This document shows, piece after piece, positions 55,905 through 64,000 of a DNA stretch of 64,000 nt. Both the position numbers and the translations under genes were made by a program. The notes under the pieces were generated by a model that saw only the letters and a program-made list of their open reading frames with translations, was not told the origin of the DNA and made no database searches. Source of the DNA: Stenotrophomonas acidaminiphila (GTDB lineage Bacteria > Pseudomonadota > Gammaproteobacteria > Xanthomonadales > Xanthomonadaceae); NCBI RefSeq assembly GCF_001431595.1, contig NZ_LDJO01000038.1, positions 1 to 64,000 of the forward strand, read 5' to 3'. How positions within the stretch are numbered: position 1 is the first letter of the stretch; each line of letters opens with the position of its first letter.

Positions 55905-55934
55905 GGAAAGGCCGCCCGTGCGGGCGGCCTTTCC
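55905..55934 (-). terminator. metK terminator
   Basis: A 14-bp perfect stem (ggaaaggccgcccg / cgggcggcctttcc) with a 2-base loop lies 23 bases behind the metK stop. On the minus strand the stem ends in ctttcc and is followed by attt. It is near-symmetrical and might also act on the other strand. Confidence 0.75.
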
Positions 55935-55957
55935 GGTCGGTACCTGCCGGGCCGGGC

Positions 55958-57193
<1,236 letters not shown>

Positions 57194-57285
57194 GAGCTTG
57201 TATCCCTGTATGCGGATGAAAAGATAGCCGCGCATGATACACGGCCGGGGCACGGCTGGAATAGTGCAGGGCCGGTTGTTGCCAT

Positions 57286-57301
57286 CCGGTTAATAAACCG
57301 G
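57286..57301. promoter_or_regulatory. CCGGTT-AATA-AACCGG inverted repeat between metK and the olsF-like gene
   Basis: A perfect 6-bp inverted repeat around an AT core lies in the divergent gap, 93 bp from the metK start and 114 bp from the acyltransferase start. It may be an operator for either gene or a bidirectional hairpin. Confidence 0.35.
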
Positions 57302-57414
57302 TTCACCCACCCCGCCGCTCCCGGGCGGGCGTCACCGAACTGCCGCAAAACCGCAACCGCGCTGCCGCGTGGCGGGCGCAGGCTGCCGGCCAACCGGGCC
57401 GTCGGACAACCGCC

Positions 57415-59127
57415 ATGCACCAGATCGAGCAACGCCTGCAGCAGCGCTATCCCGAGTGGTTCCATGGCCCGCGCGGGCACCTGGCGCGGCCGCTGCTGCG
57501 CGGCGTGGGGCGCTGGTCGCGGCTGGACCGGGTGCAGGCGTTCCTGCGCCACAACGGCGAGCGCCGCGGCTTCGCCTTCGTCGAGGCCGCGCTGGACTTC
57601 CTGGGCAGCCGCTACCAGCTGGAGCCCGGCGCGCTGGCGCGGATCCCCGCCAGCGGGCGGCTGCTGGTGGTCGCCAACCATCCCTCCGGCGCGCTCGACG
57701 CGCTGGCGCTGCTGGACGCGGTGGGCCAGGTGCGGCGCGACGTGCGCATCATCGCCAACGACCTGCTGGCCGAGCTGGAGCCGCTGCGCGAGCTGCTGCT
57801 GCCGGTGCGGATCCTGGGCGGCCGCGCCCGCCGCGACAGCCTGCGCGCGGTGGAACAGGCGCTGGCCGCCGAACAGTGCGTGATCGTGTTCCCGGCCGGC
57901 GAAGTGTCGCGGCTGTCGCTGCGCGGCATCCGCGACGGCCGCTGGAACCGCGGCTTCGTGCGCTTCGCCAACGCCACCCGCGCGCCGGTGCTGCCTGTGC
58001 GGGTGCAGGCGCGCAACTCGGCGCTGTTCTACGGGGCCTCGGCACTGTTCAAACCGGCCGGCACCGCATTGCTCGCGCGCGAGATGTTCGCCCGCCGCGG
58101 GCGGCCGCTGCGCCTGTGGGTAGGGCAGGCCATGCAGCTGGACCCCGCGCTGGACCCGGCGCTGCAGCTGCAGGCGGTACGGCATGCGCTGTACGCGCTT
58201 GGCGGTGGCCACGGGCAGGCGGGCGGCGTCGGCGGCGGGCCCGAACCGCTGGCCGCGGCGATCGCCGCCGAGCGGGTGGCGGCGGACATCGAAGCCGCCG
58301 AACTGCTTGGCCAGACCGGCGACGGCAAGCAGATCCGGCTGGCGCGCTGCGCCGCCGGCTCGCCCCTGCTGCTGGAACTGGGCCGGTTGCGCGAGCTGAC
58401 CTTCCGCCGGGTCGGCGAGGGCACCGGGCGCAGCCGCGACCTGGACGACTTCGACCTGCTGTACCAGCACATCGTGGTCTGGGACGCGACGCAGCAGCGC
58501 ATCGCCGGCGCCTATCGCGTCATGCGCGGCGCCCAGGCGCTGGCGCGCAGCGGATTGGCCGGGCTCTACACCGCGGCGCTGTTCCGCTACGCGGACGATG
58601 CCATCAGCCGCATCGCCGAGGGCATGGAGCTGGGCCGCAGCTTCGTCGTGCCCGACTACTGGGGCAGCCGCAGCCTGGACTACCTGTGGCAGGGCATCGG
58701 CGCCTACCTGCGCTGCCAGCCGGGCGTGCGCTACCTGTTCGGCGCGGTGTCGATCAGCGCGGCCTTGCCGCGCGAGGCGCGCGAGCAGCTGGTCGCCTAC
58801 TACCAGCGCTACTACGGCGGTGGCCACGGCCTGGTCGAATCGACCCGGCCGTTCCAGTACTTCGCCGCGCCGCCGAGCTTCGGCGACATGGATGCCGATG
58901 CCGCGTTCGAGCTGCTCAAGGCCAACCTGGCCGCGCTGGGCACCAGCGTGCCCACCCTCTACCGCCAGTACACGGACCTGTGCGAGCCGGGCGGCGCGCG
59001 CTTCCTGGCGTTCGGCGTGGACCCGGATTTCAGCGATTCCATCGACGGCCTGATCGAAGTGGATCTGCAGGCGATCCGGCCGAACAAGCGCAGGCGCTAC
59101 CTGCGCGACGCCGGGGCCGTGGCATGA
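57415..59127 (+). CDS. olsF: bifunctional acyltransferase, probable ornithine-lipid synthase (OlsF type)
   Basis: 570 aa with two domains. The N-half (about 30-265) is a lysophospholipid-acyltransferase (PlsC-like) with ANHPSGALD (H89, D95), the ILGGRARRD block and VFPAGEVSRLS. The C-half (about 300-560) is an OlsB/hemolysin-like N-acyltransferase of the GNAT fold (ELTFRRVGEGTGRSRDLDDFD, YRVMRG, ELGRSFV, YLWQGIGAYL). This order is that of Serratia OlsF, where one protein makes ornithine lipid by N- then O-acylation (published work). The assignment is inferred from domain order. It is coupled to a phosphoesterase gene by ATGA. Confidence 0.75.
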   Translation: MHQIEQRLQQRYPEWFHGPRGHLARPLLRGVGRWSRLDRVQAFLRHNGERRGFAFVEAALDFLGSRYQLEPGALARIPASGRLLVVANHPSGALDALALLDAVGQVRRDVRIIANDLLAELEPLRELLLPVRILGGRARRDSLRAVEQALAAEQCVIVFPAGEVSRLSLRGIRDGRWNRGFVRFANATRAPVLPVRVQARNSALFYGASALFKPAGTALLAREMFARRGRPLRLWVGQAMQLDPALDPALQLQAVRHALYALGGGHGQAGGVGGGPEPLAAAIAAERVAADIEAAELLGQTGDGKQIRLARCAAGSPLLLELGRLRELTFRRVGEGTGRSRDLDDFDLLYQHIVVWDATQQRIAGAYRVMRGAQALARSGLAGLYTAALFRYADDAISRIAEGMELGRSFVVPDYWGSRSLDYLWQGIGAYLRCQPGVRYLFGAVSISAALPREAREQLVAYYQRYYGGGHGLVESTRPFQYFAAPPSFGDMDADAAFELLKANLAALGTSVPTLYRQYTDLCEPGGARFLAFGVDPDFSDSIDGLIEVDLQAIRPNKRRRYLRDAGAVA

Positions 59128-60038
59128 GCGCGCCGGCGGCGCTGCTGCCGCGCCGGCGCGCGGTGTTCATCTCCGACACCCACCTGGGCGCGCGCCATTG
59201 CCATGCCGCCGAACTGGCACGCTTCCTGTCCACGCTGCGCTGCGAACGCCTGTACCTGGTCGGTGACATCGTCGACCTGTGGTGGCTGGCGCAGCGGCGC
59301 GCCAGCTGGACCGCGGCGCACAACGCGGTGATCGAGGCGCTGCACGCATTGCGCCGTGCCGGTACCGCGATCATCTACATCCCCGGCAACCACGACGCCC
59401 CGCTGCGTCGTACCTGCGGACTGATGCTGCCGGCGATGCAGGTGCGGCGGCGCGCCATCCACGTCACCGCCGATGGCCGCCGCCTGCTGGTGGTGCATGG
59501 CGACGACTACGATGCGGTCACGCGCTGGCATCGGCCGGTGCCGACGCGTGCCGCGCGCCCCGCCGCGCCGTCCCATGCGGCGGATGGCGCCGGTGCTGCT
59601 TCCGCCGCCGCACCCCGGCACCGCTGGTGCCGCCTGGGCACCGATCTCCAGTACGCGGCGGGCGACTGGCTGTACGAGCGCATCCTCACCGGCAACCGCC
59701 TGCTCAACGCGCTGCGCCGCCACCTCGGCCTGCGCTACTGGTCGCTGGCCGAGTTCCTCAAGCGGCGCAGCGGCGCGGCCGAGCGCTACATCCAGCGGTT
59801 CGTGCAGGCCGGGCTGGACGACGCCCGCCGCCGCGGCCTGGACGGCATCGTCTGCGGCCACATCCATCGCGCCGCGCTGGTCGAACGCGATGGCCTGGTG
59901 TACGCCAACGACGGCGACTGGGTCGAAAGCCTCACCGCCCTGGCCGAGGATCACGATGGCGGCCTGCGCCTGCTCGACCATGCCGGGCGCAGCCTGGCGT
60001 GGCTGCCGCCACGCGCGTCGCTGGCGCGGGCCGCCTGA
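59124..60038 (+). CDS. LpxH-like metallophosphoesterase
   Basis: A 304-aa calcineurin-type phosphoesterase related to UDP-2,3-diacylglucosamine hydrolase. Dimetal-site motifs occur in order: SDTHLG (D18, H20), GDIVD (D48), GNHD (N89, H90), HGDDYD (H125) and GHIH near 254. An Ala/Pro-rich insertion (about 140-167) interrupts the usual LpxH layout, and the C-terminal ANDGDWVES is typical of the LpxH-related group. The coupling to the OlsF-like gene suggests work on a lipid or glycolipid phosphate rather than lipid A alone. Confidence 0.85.
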   Translation: MSAPAALLPRRRAVFISDTHLGARHCHAAELARFLSTLRCERLYLVGDIVDLWWLAQRRASWTAAHNAVIEALHALRRAGTAIIYIPGNHDAPLRRTCGLMLPAMQVRRRAIHVTADGRRLLVVHGDDYDAVTRWHRPVPTRAARPAAPSHAADGAGAASAAAPRHRWCRLGTDLQYAAGDWLYERILTGNRLLNALRRHLGLRYWSLAEFLKRRSGAAERYIQRFVQAGLDDARRRGLDGIVCGHIHRAALVERDGLVYANDGDWVESLTALAEDHDGGLRLLDHAGRSLAWLPPRASLARAA

Positions 60039-60110
60039 GGCGGTGTGCATGCTTCTTCCTCACGATGGCGGCGCTATGCTGGCCGGGGGCTGGGGAAAGG
60101 AGCATCCGCG

Positions 60111-61511
60111 GTGGTACACACGCAGTCGACGACCGGGGCACGGGCGGTGCTGCCGGTGTTGTTCGCGGCCTGGGTTCTGCTGGCAGCCACCGGCACCGCT
60201 GCCGCCAGCGTCGATGACCCGCCGGCATTGAGTTTCGAGCAGGCGCGCGAGCGCCTGGAGCAGGTCTCCGACGCGCTGGCCGCGGCCGACGCGGGAGTGC
60301 GCGGCAAGCAGGACCTGCAGGACGCCACCCGCTACCTGCGGCTGCCGGAAATCACCGGCGACATACGCCGCATGCAGTTCCAGAAATCGCTGGAGCTGCC
60401 GCTGGGTTCGCTGGCGCCGGTGGCCGAGGCGTTCGGCATCGAATCGCCGCTGCGCTTCGCCGAGCGCGACTGGCGCACCCGCCCGATCGTCACCGCCAGC
60501 GTGCCGCTGTACAGCGGCGGGCTGATCCCGGCGGCGCAGCAGGCGGCGCAGGCGGCCACCGCCCAGGCGCAGGCCGAGCGCGAGGCGCAGCGGCAGTCGC
60601 TGGCGCTGCAGCTGGTGCAGGCCTATTTCGGCCAGCAGCTGGCCGAGCGCGCGGCGCAGGTGCGGCGCGAGGTCCGCGATGGCCTGCAGCGGCACCTGGA
60701 CGACGCCCTCAAGCTCGAGCGCGAAGGCTTCGCCAGCCGCGCCCAGCGCCTGCAGGCCAGCGTCGCCCGCGACAAGGCCGAGCGCGATTACCAGAAGGCG
60801 CTCAACGACCTGGCCACCCTGCAGCAGGCGCTGGCCACGCTGCTGCGCAGCGGCGGCAACGTCGGCACCACCTCGCCGCTGTTCGTGATCGACGCGCCGC
60901 TGGGCGCGCGCGAGGATTTCGAGCGCAGCGCGCTGCAGCGCCACCCGCAGATCGAACGCCTGCGCGCGCTGGGCCTGCAGGCCGAGCAGGGCGTGCGCGT
61001 GCAGCAGGCCAGGCTCAAGCCGCAGGTCTACCTGTTCGGGCAGTACGACCTGCACCGCCGCGACGCGCTGCTCACCGACGCCGACTGGGCGTTCGGCATC
61101 GGCCTGCGCTACACCTTCCTGTCGCCGACGGCGCGGCCGCTGCAGGTCAGCGCGGCGCGGGCGCAGCTGGAACAGGCGCGTGCCGGCCTTGGCGAGGCGG
61201 AGAACCAGGTGCGGCTGGGCGTGGGCAAGGCCCGGAACGAGCTGGACACCGCCCGCACCCAGTTCCGGCTGCTGGACAGCAGCATCGCCCAGGCCGAGGA
61301 GAACCTGCGCCTGCAGGAACTGTCCTTCCGCGAAGGGCAGGCGACCTCGCTGGACGTGATCGACGCGCGCCTGGGGCTGGGTGCGGCGCGGGTGGAACGG
61401 GCGCAGGCGGCCTACCAGTTCGACGTGGCCCTGGCGCAGCTGCTGGAAGTGAGCGGGCAGATGCAACGGTTCGACGACTACCGCCGGCGGGCGGACAAGG
61501 TGCTGGAATGA
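60111..61511 (+). CDS. TolC-family outer-membrane efflux protein
   Basis: 466 aa. I choose the GTG at 60111, with AAGGAG 8 bases upstream, which puts a signal peptide (about 10-36, ending TAAAS) at the N-terminus. Two OEP repeats follow, rich in long coiled coils (SLALQLVQAYFGQQLAERAAQ; AENQVRLGVGKARNELDTARTQ), with the beta-barrel strand PIVTASVPLYSGG. It should form the outer-membrane channel for the HlyD/ABC-2 genes that follow; its stop overlaps hlyD by 4 bases. Confidence 0.9.
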   Translation: MVHTQSTTGARAVLPVLFAAWVLLAATGTAAASVDDPPALSFEQARERLEQVSDALAAADAGVRGKQDLQDATRYLRLPEITGDIRRMQFQKSLELPLGSLAPVAEAFGIESPLRFAERDWRTRPIVTASVPLYSGGLIPAAQQAAQAATAQAQAEREAQRQSLALQLVQAYFGQQLAERAAQVRREVRDGLQRHLDDALKLEREGFASRAQRLQASVARDKAERDYQKALNDLATLQQALATLLRSGGNVGTTSPLFVIDAPLGAREDFERSALQRHPQIERLRALGLQAEQGVRVQQARLKPQVYLFGQYDLHRRDALLTDADWAFGIGLRYTFLSPTARPLQVSAARAQLEQARAGLGEAENQVRLGVGKARNELDTARTQFRLLDSSIAQAEENLRLQELSFREGQATSLDVIDARLGLGAARVERAQAAYQFDVALAQLLEVSGQMQRFDDYRRRADKVLE

Positions 61512-62518
61512 GCGATACACCGGGACAGGCCACGGGACCGCGGCAGCGCCGCGTTTTTGCCATCGCTGGCGTGCTGTTGCTGGCGTTGGTGGCGCTGGGC
61601 CTGTGGCTGGGCCTGCGCACGCCGCCCGACCAGGTGCAGGGCATGGCCGACGCAGACAGCGTCAACGTCGCGGCCAAGGTCACCGCGCGGCTGCACGCGC
61701 TGCACGCGCGCGAGGGCGACCGGGTCGCGGCCGGGCAGGTGCTGTTCGAGCTGGACAGCCCGGAAGTCGCGGCCAGGGAGCGCCAGGCCGCCGCGGTGGT
61801 CGCGGCCGCACAGGCGATGGCGGACAAGGCCGAAGAGGGCGCGCGCAGCGAGGACATCCGTGCCGCCGAGGCCAACTGGAAGCGTGCCAGGGCCGGCGCC
61901 GAGCTGGCCACGGCCACCTTCCGGCGGCTGGACACGCTGTTCAACGAGGGCGTGGTCACCCGGCAGAAGCGCGACGAAGCCCAGGCCCAGGCGCGCAGTT
62001 CGGAGGAGCTGGCGCGTGCGGCGCGGGCGCAGTACGACCAGGCGCTGGCCGGCGCGCGGCGCCAGGACAAGGCCGCCGCGCTGGCGCAGGTACGGCAGGC
62101 CGAGGGCGCCAGGGCCGAGGTCGATGCCGCGCGCCAGGAAACCCGCGGCCACGCGCCGCTGGCCGGCGAGGTGAGCAAGCGCATGGCCGACATCGGCGAA
62201 CTGGTGCCGGCCGGCTACCCGGTGTTCACCCTGGTCGACATCGACCACATGTGGGTGGCGCTGACCCTGCGCGAGGACCAGCTGCACGGGCTCGCGACCG
62301 GCGCCACGCTGCACGGCACGATCCCGGCGCTGGGCGGGCGCAAGGCCGCGTTCGAGGTCTATTTCATCAGTCCGGCCGGCGACTACGCCACCTGGCGCAG
62401 CACCCGGCAGTCGTCCGGCTACGACGTACGCAGCTTCGAGGTGCGGGTGCGTCCGCGGCAGCCGATCGAAGGGTTCCGCCCGGGCATGAGCGTGCTGTTC
62501 GCATGGCCGCAGGGCTGA
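61508..62518 (+). CDS. HlyD/AcrA-type membrane-fusion protein
   Basis: A 336-aa periplasmic adaptor. A membrane anchor (about 17-38) is followed by a split lipoyl domain: VAAKVTARLHALHAREGDRVAAGQVLFELDSPEV before and GHAPLAGEVSKRMADIGELVPAGYPVFTLVDI after a coiled-coil hairpin (about 90-200). The beta-barrel domain covers the C-terminal third. It links the TolC-like channel with the inner-membrane permeases, and the last 16 bases overlap the first permease. Confidence 0.92.
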   Translation: MSDTPGQATGPRQRRVFAIAGVLLLALVALGLWLGLRTPPDQVQGMADADSVNVAAKVTARLHALHAREGDRVAAGQVLFELDSPEVAARERQAAAVVAAAQAMADKAEEGARSEDIRAAEANWKRARAGAELATATFRRLDTLFNEGVVTRQKRDEAQAQARSSEELARAARAQYDQALAGARRQDKAAALAQVRQAEGARAEVDAARQETRGHAPLAGEVSKRMADIGELVPAGYPVFTLVDIDHMWVALTLREDQLHGLATGATLHGTIPALGGRKAAFEVYFISPAGDYATWRSTRQSSGYDVRSFEVRVRPRQPIEGFRPGMSVLFAWPQG

Positions 62519-63681
62519 CGGCGGGCGCCGGGGCCGCGTTCGTTGCGTCGCTGCGGCGCGAGCTGCGCCATTGGCGCGGGGATCGCTGGGAACTGGCGCT
62601 GGTCACGCTGATGCCGTTGCTGGCGATGGCGCTGATGATGGCGCTGTTCTCCGGCTCGGTGCTGCGCCAGGTGCCGGTGGCGCTGGTGGACCTGGACGGC
62701 AGCGCCGACAGCCGCGCGCTGGCGCGCGCCATCGATGCCAGCCCCGGGGTGGCGCTGGTGCGGCAGCCGGCATCGCTGCAGCAGGCGCAGGCGCAGCTGC
62801 GCGCACTGGAGGTGTTCGCCATCGTGCTGGTGCCGCGCGACATGAGCCGGCGCGCGCTGCGCGGCGAAGCGGCACCGGTCTACGCGTTCTACAACGCCAC
62901 CTACATGGCCACCGGGCAATCGGCCGCGCGCGACATCGCCGAGGCGGTGGGCGCGTACAACGCGCGCATGCTGAAGGAGCGGATCGGCCTGCAGGCCGGG
63001 CCGGCGCGCCTGCGTGCGGCGCCGGTGACGGTGCAGGCCACGGTGCTGTACAACCCGGCGCGCAGCTATGAACTGTTCCTGCTGCCGCTGATCTTCCCCG
63101 CGGTGCTGTCGCTGCTGGCGGCACTGGCTGCCGGCGGCGCCTTCGGCCGCGAGCGCCGCGACGGCCTGCTGGCCCCCTGGCTGGGGCGGCGGCCGTGGGC
63201 CGCCATCGCCGGCAAGCTGGCGGCGTACGTGGCGCTGTTCTCGCTGTATGGCGCGCTGGGTGTGCTGTACGTGGCATACGTGCGCGGCGATGGCGTGGCC
63301 GGCAGCCTGTGGCTGCTGTTGCTGGCACAGCCGCTGTTCTACCTGGCCTGCTGCTGCTTCGCGCTGTTGTTCATCGCCCTTGCCCGCGACATGTGCACCG
63401 GGCTGTCGCTGGTGGGGCTGAGCATCGGCACCGCGCTGGCGTTCTCCGGCGCCACCTTCCCGGTGATCGAAGCGCCGCTGTTCACCCGCGTGTGGAACGC
63501 GCTGCTGCCGCTCACCGCCTATGTGCAGGTGCAGATGCAGCAGTTGTTCATGGGGGCGGCGTGGACGGTGTCGCTGCGCCCGCTGGGCGTGCTGCTGCTG
63601 ATGGCGGTGGTGGCCGGCGGCACCGGGTCGCTGCTGCTGGCGCGCGCCGCGCGCGGCGCACCGCGGCCGCTGCCGGCATGA
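62503..63681 (+). CDS. ABC-2 type transporter permease
   Basis: 392 aa, inner membrane. One N-terminal helix (about 27-48), a large periplasmic domain (about 50-190), then five or six helices (about 190-380), the ABC-2/YhgE-like arrangement of DrrB and YbhS relatives. The start overlaps hlyD by 16 bases; the stop overlaps the next permease by 4. The substrate is not identifiable. No ATP-binding subunit gene lies between the adaptor and the permeases. Confidence 0.88.
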   Translation: MAAGLTAGAGAAFVASLRRELRHWRGDRWELALVTLMPLLAMALMMALFSGSVLRQVPVALVDLDGSADSRALARAIDASPGVALVRQPASLQQAQAQLRALEVFAIVLVPRDMSRRALRGEAAPVYAFYNATYMATGQSAARDIAEAVGAYNARMLKERIGLQAGPARLRAAPVTVQATVLYNPARSYELFLLPLIFPAVLSLLAALAAGGAFGRERRDGLLAPWLGRRPWAAIAGKLAAYVALFSLYGALGVLYVAYVRGDGVAGSLWLLLLAQPLFYLACCCFALLFIALARDMCTGLSLVGLSIGTALAFSGATFPVIEAPLFTRVWNALLPLTAYVQVQMQQLFMGAAWTVSLRPLGVLLLMAVVAGGTGSLLLARAARGAPRPLPA

Positions 63682-64000
63682 GCCGGGTCGCCGCCAGCTT
63701 CGGCGCCACCCTGCGGGCGGTGTTCGCCGACTCGGCCGCGTGCACGGTGATGATCGGCGCGGTGCTGTTGTATTCGTTCTTCTACCCGGCGGCCTACCGT
63801 CACCAGGTCGCCAGCGACCTGCCGCTGGCGGTGGTCGACGCCGACCGCAGCGCCACCAGCCGCGCGCTGGTCCGGCATGTGGACGCGCTGCGCGCGGTGC
63901 GGGTGGCGACCCAGCCCCGGGACCTGGCGCAGGCGCGCGCGCAGCTGGAAGCCGGGCAGGTCGACGGCATCGTGCTGATCCCGGCGCGGCTGGAGCGCGA
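63678..64000 (+). CDS. ABC-2 type transporter permease, N-terminal part
   Basis: Partial: 107 codons run to the window end. A membrane helix at about 18-40 is followed by a periplasmic domain whose start, PLAVVDADRSATSRALVRHVDA, mirrors PVALVDLDGSADSRALARAIDA of the upstream permease, so the two are paralogues. They probably form a heterodimer. Confidence 0.85.
   Translation, partial: MSRVAASFGATLRAVFADSAACTVMIGAVLLYSFFYPAAYRHQVASDLPLAVVDADRSATSRALVRHVDALRAVRVATQPRDLAQARAQLEAGQVDGIVLIPARLER

Noticed and set aside
57194..57414. A SAM riboswitch before metK.
   Set aside because: I looked for SAM-I, SAM-II and SAH cores on the minus strand and found none of the conserved blocks; only a simple inverted repeat is present.

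Overview
The window is a dense, very GC-rich chromosomal core segment from a gammaproteobacterium of the Xanthomonadaceae (Lysobacteraceae), close to Stenotrophomonas, Pseudoxanthomonas or Luteimonas. This rests on gene order (glyA-nrdR-ribD-ribE-ribB-ribH-nusB-thiL; a full dcw cluster from mraZ to ftsZ; lpxC, dciA, an M23 peptidase and secA), on meso-DAP type MurE, and on SAH-riboswitch-controlled ahcY. The species cannot be read from the sequence. No prophage, transposase, CRISPR array, tRNA or rRNA gene was seen.

Layout. 1-2.6 kb: translation factor ettA and a small RcnB-like periplasmic protein. 2.6-10.5 kb: glyA, nrdR, an acetyltransferase, then riboflavin genes ribD / FMN riboswitch / ribE-ribB-ribH, followed by nusB and thiL. 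10.6-14.7 kb (minus strand): lpoA-yraN-hydrolase-FAD oxidoreductase, with rsmI divergent. 15.8-17.0 kb: RNase P RNA followed by two strong inverted repeats and a 157-bp tandem array. 17.0-33.2 kb: an NRDE protein, then the dcw cluster (mraZ rsmH ftsL ftsI murE murF mraY ftsW murG murC ftsQ ftsA ftsZ), nearly all genes overlapping by a few bases. 33.4-38.8 kb: lpxC, dciA (minus), M23 peptidase, secA. 39-49 kb: Nudix/ThiE-like fusion, metF, a repeat-built membrane protein, small enzymes, SAH riboswitch-ahcY, and an S9 peptidase. 49.5-57.2 kb: ppc, a membrane Ser/Thr kinase, a thioesterase and metK. 57.4-64 kb: a probable bifunctional ornithine-lipid synthase (OlsF type), an LpxH-like phosphoesterase, and a TolC/HlyD/ABC-2 permease export operon that runs off the end.

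Functional links. metF, ahcY and metK belong to one methyl cycle, with glyA supplying one-carbon units. The dcw cluster, lpxC, lpoA, the M23 peptidase and the OlsF/LpxH-like pair all serve the envelope. The most unusual signals are: short bridging ORFs that fill dcw gaps with overlaps at both ends (ftsL/ftsI, murG/murC, murC/ftsQ, the last where ddl often lies); a palindromic insertion in the first of these; a consensus DnaA box and five 10-bp-phased GG boxes at the mraZ promoter; tandem repeats directly behind rnpB, reminiscent of the repeats behind E. coli rnpB; and a run of perfect hairpins whose first stem contains the secA stop codon.
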